Part shown: positions 36,034 through 42,594 of the stretch, in pieces
How positions within the stretch are numbered: the first letter of the stretch is position 1
Layout of the letters: each line of letters starts with the position of its first letter
Assembly (NCBI GenBank): GCA_965120415.1
Contig: CBCPNA010000024.1
Location: 1-42,594 of the forward strand
Direction: 5' to 3'
Length of the DNA stretch: 42,594 nt
Source: CBCPNA01 sp965120415
GTDB lineage: Bacteria; Bacillota; Clostridia; Lachnospirales; CAG-274
The notes under the pieces: generated by a model
What the model was told of the DNA's origin: nothing
Database searches by the model: none
Seen by the model: only the letters and a program-made list of their open reading frames with translations
Translations under genes and position numbers: made by a program

Positions 36034-36062
36034 TTGACACTGTCCATTATATCATATAATAA
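36034..36062 (+). promoter_or_regulatory. Possible plus-strand promoter in the spoVS-rnc gap
   Basis: TTGACA (36034-36039) followed after 17 bases by TAATAA (or after 15 by TATAAT). It points toward the rnc 3' end, where AAGCAAT/ATTGCTT (36197-36231) with T-rich continuation could stop it. No reading frame lies between; a ~165-nt RNA antisense-adjacent to rnc is possible but weakly supported. Confidence 0.3.
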
Positions 36063-36244
36063 AAATATAATCAACTATATTTTTATACGATATTTATACA
36101 ATATAATATATATAATGCACTTAATAAATTAATGCAATTTACCGTTATTGCTGTTTCTGATATAATTAAATATTTAAGAAAATATCAAGGGTTTTAAGCA
36201 ATTAACCTATAATTATAGAGTATATTGCTTTTAATAAATTTAAA

Positions 36245-36937
36245 TTATTTTTTATTTATTTTTTCGCTTTTTAAAGTTTTTATAGCTTGCTTAGCCGCAC
36301 TTTGCTCTGCTGCTTTTTTACTTTTGCCTGTACCACAACCTAATACTTTATCGCCATGTGCAACTGTAACCGTAAATACTTTGTTATGTGAAGGGCCTTC
36401 TTCTTTAATAACAGCATACTGGACTGAAGTCTTGCTGGCTTTTTGTACCATTTCCTGTAGAGTGGTTTTGTAGTCTGTTCTTGTAAAGCTGTTCCTTTTT
36501 GACTTAATAACATCTTTCATATTGTTTATTGTTATTTCTGCAACAACTTTTATATCTGAAGAATCAATATAAATAGCCCCAAGCACCGCCTCAAAAGCAT
36601 CTGCCAAAATAGAGTCCCTATTTCTTCCGCCGGTCACTTCTTCGCCACGGCCAACTGTAAGGTTAGAACCTAAATCTAGCTTTCTTGCAACTTTTGCTAA
36701 AGATGCCTCGCAAACAATGCTTGCTCTAAACTTTGTAAGCTCTCCTTCTGAAAGCTCTGGATATGTTTTGTATATATATTCGCTTATAACAAGTTCTAAA
36801 ATAGCATCGCCTAAAAACTCTAGCTTTTCATTATGTTTTACTTTTTTATTTTTGCTTTCATGTGTGTAAGATGTATGAGTTAAGGCTTCTTTTAATAACA
36901 TAGCGTTTTTAAATTCATATCCTATATTCATATCCAT
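36245..36937 (-). CDS. rnc: Ribonuclease III
   Basis: Double-strand-specific endoribonuclease processing rRNA and antisense duplexes. 230 residues: catalytic domain with the signature HNEKLEFLGDAILELVISE (about residues 34-52) and the second acidic cluster DAFEAVLGAIYID; double-stranded RNA-binding domain at the C-terminus (about 155-225, ending GKSKKAAEQSAAKQAIKTL). ATG start with a modest AGGGGAGTA site. It follows acpP, the usual neighbour. Confidence 0.96.
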   Translation of the reverse strand: MDMNIGYEFKNAMLLKEALTHTSYTHESKNKKVKHNEKLEFLGDAILELVISEYIYKTYPELSEGELTKFRASIVCEASLAKVARKLDLGSNLTVGRGEEVTGGRNRDSILADAFEAVLGAIYIDSSDIKVVAEITINNMKDVIKSKRNSFTRTDYKTTLQEMVQKASKTSVQYAVIKEEGPSHNKVFTVTVAHGDKVLGCGTGKSKKAAEQSAAKQAIKTLKSEKINKK

Positions 36938-37003
36938 TACTCCCCTTTATATAAAACTATATAAAACAAAACTTTTACTTTTGCTAAGTATGCTTAAACA
37001 AAA

Positions 37004-37237
37004 TTAAGATTGTTTAGCAGCGTTTATATACTCAACTGCATCGCCAACTGTCTTTATTTTTTCGGCATCTTCATTTTGAAATTCTATCCCAAAACTATCT
37101 TCTAAATCTGATATAATCTGGAATACGTCTAGTGAATCTGCTCCTAAATCGTCTGCAAAAGTTGTTTCTAAAGTTATTTCTTCTTCTGATATACTCATTT
37201 GAGAAGCTATAACCTCTCTAACCTTTTCAAATACCAT
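37004..37237 (-). CDS. acpP: Acyl carrier protein
   Basis: 77 residues; carries growing fatty acids on a phosphopantetheine attached to Ser in DLGADSLDVFQII (about residue 36). Acidic throughout as expected. ATG behind AAAGGAGGAAAA. It precedes rnc by about 65 bp. Confidence 0.97.
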   Translation of the reverse strand: MVFEKVREVIASQMSISEEEITLETTFADDLGADSLDVFQIISDLEDSFGIEFQNEDAEKIKTVGDAVEYINAAKQS

Positions 37238-37398
37238 ATATTTTCCTCCTTTTATTACAAATACATAATAAATATACTAGATAAAATAAAGTTTTACAAG
37301 TATTTTTTTATTTTTTTTATATAAATTTAAATAATTTATATAAAGTATTATTTAATTTGATTTAAAATATGGAATCTTGCAAATTTTTCCATAGGAAA

Positions 37399-37659
37399 TT
37401 ATTTTCTTAAATTAAGCTGTGCAAGCAATTCACGGTATTTAACAATATCTTTCTTTTTGATATAATTTAAAAGCCCTTTACGTTGCCCAACCATTTTTAA
37501 AAGCCCTCTTCTTGAATGGTGATCTTTTTTATGAATTTTAAGATGCTCTGTTAGGTGGTTAATCCTTGCTGTAAGAAGAGCAACTTGTACCTCTGGTGAA
37601 CCTGTATCTTGCTGATTTCTTGCAAATTTAGCGATTATTTCTTTTTTGTTAATTTCCAT
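37399..37659 (-). CDS. rpsO: 30S ribosomal protein S15
   Basis: 86 residues; binds the central domain of 16S rRNA early in assembly. NKKEIIAKFARNQQDTGSPEVQVALLT and HSRRGLLKMVGQRKGLLNYI are the family core. The start is ATG 37659, 7 bases after GGAGG; the reading frame remains open upstream to 37755 but that part is leader. Such leaders often bind S15 for autoregulation. Confidence 0.97.
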   Translation of the reverse strand: MEINKKEIIAKFARNQQDTGSPEVQVALLTARINHLTEHLKIHKKDHHSRRGLLKMVGQRKGLLNYIKKKDIVKYRELLAQLNLRK

Positions 37660-37740
37660 TATAATTCCTCCGTAATATATTAAACTCCTAATGTTAAGAA
37701 ATAAGATGGAGAGCCTTACTTCTGAACATTGGTTATTCAA
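37660..37740 (-). promoter_or_regulatory. Possible S15 autoregulatory leader
   Basis: In the leader on the minus strand CTTTGAA and TTCAGAAG can pair, then AAGTAAG with CTTATTT around a CTCTCC loop, and AGGAG precedes the GGAGG ribosome binding site. S15 leaders with similar small helices are known in several bacterial groups; this one is not matched to a specific class. Confidence 0.35.
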
Positions 37741-37825
37741 AGTTAATACTAACATATTTTTTAAAAAAATGCAAGATTTTTATAATAAAATTATTGTTTG
37801 ATATTTTTTTAAATAATATACAAAC

Positions 37826-37856
37826 AAAAAGGTAAAGAAAAATACTTTACCTTTTT
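37826..37856 (-). terminator. Terminator of the stalk-domain gene
   Basis: AAAAAGGTAAAG, 7-base loop, CTTTACCTTTTT: a 12-bp perfect stem with T-run on the minus strand, just after the gene's stop codon. Confidence 0.88.
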
Positions 37857-37860
37857 TTAA

Positions 37861-39090
37861 TTATTTTAAAACAGTTATTTGCACAGGGCTGTTGATAGGT
37901 GGTATACTCCTTGTCATAGCTTTTGAATATACAACTTTTAAATTATTGCCCTCTTGCATCCAATCGCTTTTTGCACCATCTTCAAAAATAATTTCTGTAT
38001 CTTCTGAAATATTTAAAACAACTTCTCCTAATGTTTCATCTTGTATATTAACTGTATTATTTTCTTTATCTACAGATAATATAGTAACATTACTAGCTTC
38101 TTCATCAGCTTCTGCTTTATCTTCTGTATTTATAACAGAAAGGTAAGTAACCCCTACTTGTGGTGGTATACTCATTGTCATAGCGTTTTTCATAACTACT
38201 TTTAATATTTGCCCTTCTTCGATATTAGTTATATCAAATTCGTTAGGGTCAACTATAAGTATAACATCGCCCTTTTCTTCGCTATTAACATATATTTTGG
38301 CTATACCTTCATCTTCTTCTATATTAAGCACTACAGCTTCATAGTATCTATCAACTACAGTAATAGATTTAGGCGTATTTGATGGAGGCATGCTAGCTGT
38401 CATTATATCGCCATATTCTATTTCAACTGCTTGCCCTATTGTTAAAATTTCTTCTTCTGTATCAAAATTAATTTCTGTACTTTCTATATTTAAAATAACC
38501 GTTCCTTTTTCTGGGTCTTCTATAGTTATTGTGTTGTTATCTTCGTCTATATCTGTAATAATAATTTGACTTGATATTACTTTTGTTTCTTCTATTTCTT
38601 CTATTTCCTCCATTTCTTCCATTTCTACAACCTCTGTGCTTTCATCTTCATTATAAACAGATATTATTAAATATGTTCCGCTAACGCTAACTCCCTCCAT
38701 TTGCATAATATCTGTTAATAAGGTAACAGGAACATATGTTACACCATCTATAACAACTGGAGCTTTGCCTAAAGGTTGCTCTGCCATCCTTGCAAAAGTG
38801 TAAGCGTCTTTTGTTGTAGAAAAGGTTACGTATTGTGCACCTTTTGTTAATGTTATAACTTTTGTATTAGGCTCATAATTAACATTAAAGCCTAATTGTT
38901 CAAAAACAGCACGCACTGGAAATAACAAATATCCATCTTCATTAATTAAAGAAAATACAAAATTATCCTCTGATGCAGCTGTGCTATTTTCTGATGCTAT
39001 AGCATTTGTGCCTGAAGATAAAGCACCACCAAAAGCAACAACAGCAGATAAAGCTAACGCTGGAATAAGTAATTTTTTATTTTTTTTCAT
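37861..39090 (-). CDS. Secreted stalk-domain (copper amine oxidase N-like) protein with three repeats
   Basis: 409 residues. An N-terminal signal peptide (KKNKKLLIPALALSAVVAF, cleavage likely within 20-33), then a stalk domain of the Cu_amine_oxidN1 type: DGYLLFPVRAVFEQLGFNVNY ... ITLTKGAQYV ... VVIDGVTYVPVTLLTDIM. After an acidic EEMEEIEEIEE linker come three ~75-residue beta-rich repeats, each with a VxxIxxxxxTI start and an (A)MTxSxPP motif near its end. Similar domains occur in surface proteins of Clostridia; a cell-surface or inhibitor-like role is inferred. ATG behind AAGGAGGA. Confidence 0.8.
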   Translation of the reverse strand: MKKNKKLLIPALALSAVVAFGGALSSGTNAIASENSTAASEDNFVFSLINEDGYLLFPVRAVFEQLGFNVNYEPNTKVITLTKGAQYVTFSTTKDAYTFARMAEQPLGKAPVVIDGVTYVPVTLLTDIMQMEGVSVSGTYLIISVYNEDESTEVVEMEEMEEIEEIEETKVISSQIIITDIDEDNNTITIEDPEKGTVILNIESTEINFDTEEEILTIGQAVEIEYGDIMTASMPPSNTPKSITVVDRYYEAVVLNIEEDEGIAKIYVNSEEKGDVILIVDPNEFDITNIEEGQILKVVMKNAMTMSIPPQVGVTYLSVINTEDKAEADEEASNVTILSVDKENNTVNIQDETLGEVVLNISEDTEIIFEDGAKSDWMQEGNNLKVVYSKAMTRSIPPINSPVQITVLK

Positions 39091-39195
39091 ATTAGTTCCT
39101 CCTTAATAAAACGATTTTTTAAAACAATTTTATTTTTATATTTTCTTTAACGTTTATTATTATTTTTTGTTCCAGCAATTTAAATAATATTTTTA

Positions 39196-39225
39196 TTGAC
39201 AAAAATAAAAAACAAATATTATAAT
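39196..39225 (+). promoter_or_regulatory. Upstream promoter of rex
   Basis: TTGACA (39196-39201), 18 bases, TATAAT (39220-39225). A tandem partner of the promoter at 39280. Confidence 0.6.
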
Positions 39226-39279
39226 TTATTAAAGAATATTAAAACACTCTCTATTTTTAAATATACAAATGCTTAATAT

Positions 39280-39308
39280 TTGACAAATTTAAATATTTAG
39301 ATTATACT
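39280..39308 (+). promoter_or_regulatory. Proximal promoter of rex
   Basis: TTGACA (39280-39285), 17 bases, TATACT (39303-39308), about 80 bases before the rex start. No obvious Rex operator (TTGTTAA-type palindrome) was found near it. Confidence 0.65.
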
Positions 39309-39388
39309 AATCATGCTGATTAATAAAAATAAGGTATGTATATTTTCTTTTTAAATAAAGCTAAATAAAATATTAGTAGGTGATAAAC

Positions 39389-40030
39389 TTGGATAAAAAA
39401 GTATCTTTAGCAGTTGTTAAAAGATTGCCACGGTACTATAGATTTTTGGCTGACTTGCTAGACAACGGTATTAAAAGAATATCTTCAAAAGAGCTTAGCG
39501 AAAGGATGAACCTTACCGCATCTCAAATAAGGCAAGATTTTAATAATTTTGGTTGTTTTGGGCAACAAGGCTATGGTTACAATGTTGAAGTTTTGTATAA
39601 AGAAATTAAAGAAATTTTGGGGCTTAATAAAACATATAATATTGTTATAATAGGATTTGGTAATTTGGGGCAAGCGCTTTCTAATTATCCTAATTTTAAA
39701 AAAAGAGGATTTAATTTTATAGCAGCTTTTGATATAAATAAATCTATAATAGGTAAAAATATAAATAATATTCCTGTGCTTGATATAAAAGATTTGGAGC
39801 AATTTTTAAAGCAAAATATCGTTGATATAGCCGCTTTAACATTACCTAGAAATAAAACTTTAGACGTGCTTAATATTATTTTAAAAACAAGTATAAAAAG
39901 TATTTGGAATTTTTCTAACATAGAACTAAAAACACCAAAAGATATAGCTGTAGAAAATGTCCATCTAACAGATAGCCTTATGATGCTTGCTTTTAAATCT
40001 AATTCTAAATATAAAATATTTTATGATTAA
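39389..40030 (+). CDS. rex: Redox-sensing transcriptional repressor Rex
   Basis: Senses the NADH/NAD ratio and represses fermentative and respiratory genes. 213 residues: winged helix (VVKRLPRYYRFLADLL ... LTASQIRQDFNNFGCFGQQGYGY) and a Rossmann domain with VIIGFGNLGQAL and FDINKSIIGK. I start it at TTG 39389, 6 bases after AGGTGAT; GTG 39380 is part of that site. The usual downstream redox genes are absent; it is a single-gene unit. Confidence 0.95.
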   Translation: MDKKVSLAVVKRLPRYYRFLADLLDNGIKRISSKELSERMNLTASQIRQDFNNFGCFGQQGYGYNVEVLYKEIKEILGLNKTYNIVIIGFGNLGQALSNYPNFKKRGFNFIAAFDINKSIIGKNINNIPVLDIKDLEQFLKQNIVDIAALTLPRNKTLDVLNIILKTSIKSIWNFSNIELKTPKDIAVENVHLTDSLMMLAFKSNSKYKIFYD

Positions 40031-40036
40031 ATACAT

Positions 40037-40065
40037 AAAAAAAGACACTTAAGCGCCTTTTGAAT
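40037..40065 (+). terminator. Terminator of rex
   Basis: An A-run, GACACTTAAGCGCC, then CTTTT; the stem is short (GCTT-type palindrome). A close copy occurs at 40433-40460 with the perfect CGC-TTAA-GCG core. Confidence 0.5.
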
Positions 40066-40090
40066 TTATTCATTTTTTTGTTTAACCGTA

Positions 40091-40119
40091 TTTACATTTG
40101 TTATTTTTTATGTTATAAT
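40091..40119 (+). promoter_or_regulatory. Promoter of the putative antitoxin RNA
   Basis: TTTACA (40091-40096), 17 bases, TATAAT (40114-40119). It drives a short plus-strand RNA that ends at the hairpin 40188-40222. Confidence 0.6.
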
Positions 40120-40125
40120 TTTTAT

Positions 40126-40222
40126 GTAAAGTAAGGTAACTGCTGAAAGCAGTTTAGCCTATGTAATGTTAATTTTATTTAATTAAGACCATAAGCTACT
40201 GGTGATAGTTTATGGTTTTTTA
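40126..40222 (+). ncRNA. Putative antitoxin RNA, convergent with the toxin mRNA
   Basis: About 97 nt from a good promoter to a terminator that abuts the toxin stop codon. It contains the hairpin AACTGC/GCAGTT and has no ribosome binding site or frame. Overlap with the toxin message would lie in its 3' untranslated part if that message passes the shared hairpin, as in txpA/RatA- or bsrG-type loci. Antitoxin function is inferred from position only. Confidence 0.5.
40188..40222. terminator. Bidirectional hairpin between toxin and antitoxin
   Basis: ACCATAA / TTATGGT with additional inner pairs (GCTAC with GATAGT), followed on the plus strand by TTTTTTA. The minus strand has a weaker T-rich tail. 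Confidence 0.75.
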
Positions 40223-40223
40223 C

Positions 40224-40316
40224 TTACTTCTTATTTTCTATATATGTAAGCAAAGCGATTAGCAATATTGCTCCTTGGAACAATAACGATATAACTTCAT
40301 ATAAAGATATATCCAT
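40224..40316 (-). CDS. Small holin-like type I toxin
   Basis: A 30-residue membrane peptide beginning MDISLYEVISLLFQ, with hydrophobic core GAILLIALLTYI and tail ENKK. This order (Tyr-Glu-x-hydrophobic, ILLIALLTYI, charged tail) is that of the putative holin-like toxins (TxpA/BsrG/Hol_Tox kind) that depolarise the membrane. ATG behind AAAGGGGGCGAT, a strong site buried in a hairpin (40327-40347). TAA stop. Too short for normal gene calling. Confidence 0.75.
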   Translation of the reverse strand: MDISLYEVISLLFQGAILLIALLTYIENKK

Positions 40317-40326
40317 TTTATCGCCC

Positions 40327-40347
40327 CCTTTCTATTAAATAGAAAGG
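40327..40347 (-). promoter_or_regulatory. Hairpin masking the toxin ribosome binding site
   Basis: On the minus strand CCTTTCTATT pairs with the following AATAGAAAGG, the latter overlapping the AAAGGGGG ribosome binding site. Sequestered initiation sites are a hallmark of type I toxin messages (known), limiting translation in the full-length RNA (inferred here). Confidence 0.6.
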
Positions 40348-40382
40348 CTAAACCATATCTCAAGCCCTTACCTTACCTAATG

Positions 40383-40411
40383 ATTGTACAACATTTATTA
40401 CAAATTTGCAA
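40383..40411 (-). promoter_or_regulatory. Promoter of the toxin mRNA
   Basis: On the minus strand TTGCAA (40411-40406), 17 bases, TACAAT (40388-40383); start near 40376, giving a leader of about 60 nt. Confidence 0.6.
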
Positions 40412-40432
40412 TAAATATTATTTTATTTCTAC

Positions 40433-40506
40433 AAAAAGACGCTTAAGCGCCTTTATTTTTTTGTTTAACCGTATTTACATTTCTTGTTTTTTACTTTCTA
40501 TGTAAT
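40433..40506. repeat. Direct repeat R2 (right of toxin locus)
   Basis: Second copy of R1. The TTTACA element is retained (40474-40479) but the -10 position reads TCTATG, so this copy of the promoter is probably dead. Confidence 0.8.
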
Positions 40507-40520
40507 TAAAAAGACTTATT

Positions 40521-40552
40521 AAAAAAGTCCCCTTTTAAAAAGGGGCTTTTTA
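40521..40552 (-). terminator. Terminator of thyX
   Basis: AAAAAGCCCCTTT / AAAGGGGACTTTTTT on the minus strand, overlapping the thyX stop codon. Confidence 0.88.
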
Positions 40553-41179
40553 CAAATCTCCAAAAATAGTAGGAAGTTTTTGTTTTAATTCTTTTAATAT
40601 CATATTTGATATTTCTCTTATTTGTGGATGTGCTGTATTAGCAGTTCTTAATTTAAAAAAGTGTCTCCATGCTCTTAAATTCATTGTAACTACTATTTCT
40701 GTTTTTAAAGAATTAGGTAATATCGCTCTTGCTTCTTCTGGTTTTGCACCATTTTTTATAAGATTTAAATAATCATTTTCTATATTTTGCATACAATTTA
40801 ACCATATTTCTTTATTTTTTATATCATTTTCTGTATTTTGGTTAAAAAAGCAAGGCTCGATAAATGTAAGCTCGTTTTCAAACTTTTCGTTTGAATAATT
40901 GCAATATCTTGTGCTTTCTTGAGAATAGCTCGCTATCCTGTGCCTAACAAGCTCATGGGTTACCCCGCGGTCGCAAATAAGCCTTATTGTTATCTTTTCA
41001 TGTTCTATTACAGATTCATGCCCTCTTTTTATAATATTAGAAACAAATTTTTGAGCTGAATCTTCTTTTATATTCGCTTCGCTTTTGTAGCAAGTCCTAC
41101 CTGCCTTTTCTATCTTTTTTAAAATAATATCTTCATTTAATTCATCTTCTATAATATAATATGGTTTTATTATTTTCAT
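40550..41179 (-). CDS. thyX: FAD-dependent thymidylate synthase
   Basis: Makes dTMP from dUMP using methylene-tetrahydrofolate and reduced FAD. 209 residues with the ThyX signature RHRIASYSQESTRY (about residues 79-92) and, near the C-terminus, MNLRAWRHFFKLRTANTAHPQIRE. It yields tetrahydrofolate rather than dihydrofolate, so dependence on DHFR is low. ATG start; 13 bp after recR, same transcript. Confidence 0.96.
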   Translation of the reverse strand: MKIIKPYYIIEDELNEDIILKKIEKAGRTCYKSEANIKEDSAQKFVSNIIKRGHESVIEHEKITIRLICDRGVTHELVRHRIASYSQESTRYCNYSNEKFENELTFIEPCFFNQNTENDIKNKEIWLNCMQNIENDYLNLIKNGAKPEEARAILPNSLKTEIVVTMNLRAWRHFFKLRTANTAHPQIREISNMILKELKQKLPTIFGDL

Positions 41180-41191
41180 AAAAACTCCTTT

Positions 41192-41794
41192 TTAAAGCGG
41201 CTGCCTACCAGCAAGTGCTTTTGTTAATGTAATTTCATCGATAAATTCTAAATCGCCCCCAACTGGCACTCCATGTGCTATCCTAGATACTTTGATACCT
41301 GCTGGTTTTAAAAGCTTGCTTATATATAAGGCTGTCGCTTCGCCTTCTATATTAGGGTTCGTTGCTAAAATAACTTCTTCTATATCATGGTTATCTGCAA
41401 GTCTTTTTATAAGCTCTTTTATTTTAATATCGTTTGGTGTAATGCCTGTTAAGGGCGATATAGCACCGTTTAATACATGGTATAAGCCTTTGTATTCTTT
41501 TGTTTTTTCATATGCTGCCATATCACGTGAGTCTTCAACAACCATTATAGTTTTTATATCCCTTTTTGCGTCATTACATATATAGCAAGGGTCTGTATCT
41601 GCTAGATTACAACATACAGAACAGTATTTTATATTTTTTTTAGCATTTAGGATAGATTCTGTCAAGATTTGTGCATTTTCTATAGGCATATTTATAATAT
41701 AAAATGCAAGCCTCTGTGCTGACTTACCTCCTATCCCCGGCAATTTAGAAAGCTCTTCTATTAATTTAGAAATAGGGCTACTATAAAAACTCAA
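41192..41794 (-). CDS. recR: Recombination mediator RecR
   Basis: Acts with RecF and RecO to load RecA on gaps. 200 residues: helix-hairpin-helix LSKLPGIGGKSAQRLA, a four-Cys zinc finger (CSVCCNLADTDPCYIC), and a TOPRIM domain (IMVVEDSRDMAAYEKT). I start it at TTG 41794, spaced 5-6 bases after AGAGGTGAT; GTG 41803 lies inside that site. It follows ybaB; dnaX, usually before ybaB, is not in the window. Confidence 0.95.
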   Translation of the reverse strand: MSFYSSPISKLIEELSKLPGIGGKSAQRLAFYIINMPIENAQILTESILNAKKNIKYCSVCCNLADTDPCYICNDAKRDIKTIMVVEDSRDMAAYEKTKEYKGLYHVLNGAISPLTGITPNDIKIKELIKRLADNHDIEEVILATNPNIEGEATALYISKLLKPAGIKVSRIAHGVPVGGDLEFIDEITLTKALAGRQPL

Positions 41795-41805
41795 ATTAAT
41801 CACCT

Positions 41806-42165
41806 CTAAAACAAGCCGCTAGGAAAGCCTCCGCCAGGAAGCCCCATACCCCCTGTTATTTTACTCATTTGCCCATTTACAGAATCTTCTACTTGCCTAA
41901 TAGCCTCATTAAAAGCACTAATAATTAAATCTTGCAGCATTTCTATATCATCTGGGTCAACAACATCTTTATCTATATTTATACTTTTTACCTGTTTTTT
42001 ACCATTAATAACTATCTTAATAGCACCACCACCGCTTGTAACCTCAAATTCTTTAGCCTCTATTTCGCTTTGCATTTCTTCCATTTGTTTTTGCATTTTT
42101 TGTGCTTGTTTCATAATATTACCCATATTCATACCGCCAAATCCATTAAATCCACCTTTTGCCAT
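41806..42165 (-). CDS. ybaB: YbaB/EbfC family nucleoid-associated protein
   Basis: 119 residues; a small dimeric DNA-binding protein. MGNIMKQAQKMQKQMEEMQSEIEAKEFEVTSGGGAIKIVINGKKQVKSI is typical, with glycine/proline-rich ends. ATG behind AAGGAGGAAT. It is first in the ybaB-recR-thyX unit. TAG stop. Confidence 0.95.
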   Translation of the reverse strand: MAKGGFNGFGGMNMGNIMKQAQKMQKQMEEMQSEIEAKEFEVTSGGGAIKIVINGKKQVKSINIDKDVVDPDDIEMLQDLIISAFNEAIRQVEDSVNGQMSKITGGMGLPGGGFPSGLF

Positions 42166-42197
42166 ATTAATTCCTCCTTAATTAAGCATTATTATTA

Positions 42198-42226
42198 ATT
42201 TTAAAATATTTTTAAAATAAAATCAA
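42198..42226 (-). promoter_or_regulatory. Possible promoter of ybaB-recR-thyX
   Basis: On the minus strand TTGATT (42226-42221), 17 bases, TAAAAT (42203-42198), 33 bases before the ybaB start. Confidence 0.45.
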
Positions 42227-42297
42227 TCTTTTTTTATTATATTAAAAAAATATAATGTAGTATTACAACATGTGCCTTGCAATATTAAATTTAAAAG

Positions 42298-42323
42298 CAA
42301 AAAGCAAGCTGCTTTGCTTGCTT
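42298..42323 (-). terminator. Terminator downstream of the IS3 fragment
   Basis: AAAGCAAGC / GCTTGCTTT, 9-bp stem with 6-base loop, T-rich beyond on the minus strand. The rest of 42227-42465 shows no gene; I found no clear IS terminal inverted repeat. Confidence 0.65.
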
Positions 42324-42465
42324 TATAATCTTATAGCCTATCTATAACGCTAAAACTTCTTAATGGCTTTTTTATTTTTTATTTTTGCTTTTTAGCATTT
42401 CTTTGTTTTAAAAATATTGCCTTGATTATCTTGCTCTTTAAATATATTGTAAAGGCAAGAGTAAA

Positions 42466-42594
42466 TTATACAAAAATAAATGGGAGAAAATCAAGAAACT
42501 TGTTTATAAAAAAATCAATAGGAGATAAATAATTTAAAGAATTATGTATTCTAAAATTATTATACCAGTTAACGTAATCAAAAAATTTTAATTC
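42466..42594 (-). CDS. IS3-family transposase, C-terminal end (cut by right edge)
   Basis: The last 42 codons of an IS3/IS150-type OrfB: FDYVNWYNNFRIHNSLNYLSP is the closing part of the integrase (rve) catalytic domain, normally followed by a short tail as here. The frame is intact to TAA. The beginning lies outside the window, so whether the element is complete is unknown. Trp is encoded by TGG. Confidence 0.85.
   Translation of the reverse strand, partial: ELKFFDYVNWYNNFRIHNSLNYLSPIDFFINKFLDFLPFIFV

Larger units (their letters stand above)
40037..40130. repeat. Direct repeat R1 (left of toxin locus)
   Basis: Shares with R2 (40433-40506) the block AAAAAGAC(A/G)CTTAAGCGCCTTT and a 27-bp identical block at 40073-40099, plus a similar TTTTTTA...ATGTAA tail. 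The offset is about 383 bp. R1 carries a functional-looking promoter in its tail. Confidence 0.8.

Noticed and set aside
595..42594. Genome-wide UGA=Trp code
   Set aside because: trmL must end at UGA, prmC ends in UGA, Trp is TGG throughout the other genes, and RF2 keeps its UGA-reading SPF motif. Only prfB shows UGA at Trp positions.

Overview
The window is chromosomal housekeeping DNA from a very AT-rich, spore-forming Bacillota, most likely class Clostridia. Pointers are SpoVS, Rex, an ArgR-RecN pair, ScpA/ScpB next to a site-2 protease homologue, FAD-dependent ThyX, AddA, the YlbF-type regulator, and strong GGAGG-type ribosome binding sites with many TTG starts. The family (something near Lachnospirales) is only a guess. 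Most genes lie on the minus strand; a plus-strand island (FMN-binding protein, FolT, thioesterase) and rex are exceptions. No rRNA, tRNA, CRISPR array or prophage was recognised.

Left to right: an unidentified leader RNA running off the left edge; a block of degenerate 31-bp tandem repeats; prfB and secA; trmL; fba; the plus-strand island, with a tetrahydrofolate riboswitch before folT; a candidate small RNA between the thioesterase and recN; the long cluster nusB-xseA-xseB-ispA-divPAP2-dxs-tlyA-nadK-argR-recN (transcribed right to left); rng; a 600-bp gene-free stretch that looks like a stand-alone RNA gene plus an attenuated leader; scpA-scpB with an M50-like membrane protein; mutS-mutL; a YlbF-type protein and an unrecognised coiled-coil protein; addA; an aldo/keto reductase; DUF1385-prmC-prfA; spoVS; rnc-acpP; rpsO; a secreted stalk-domain protein; rex; a tiny type I toxin locus inside direct repeats; thyX-recR-ybaB; and the end of an IS3-type transposase cut by the right edge.

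The most striking observation is in prfB (release factor 2, the protein that reads UGA). Besides the classical CUU-UGA programmed +1 frameshift, the gene carries two further in-frame UGA codons, each exactly where RF2 proteins have a conserved tryptophan (positions 48 and 156 of the deduced 369-residue protein). Every other residue needed for function (SPF, GGQ) is intact. UGA still ends trmL and prmC here, and all other tryptophans seen are UGG, so a simple genome-wide UGA=Trp code does not fit. The gene may be controlled by stacked UGA read-through, be an early stage of UGA capture, or be decaying.

Other points of interest are the type I toxin locus, the candidate non-coding RNAs with near-consensus promoters and intrinsic terminators, and repeat-expanded segments in MutL, the coiled-coil protein and the stalk-domain protein. 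All calls come from reading the sequence and remembered family motifs; no database search or folding program was run.
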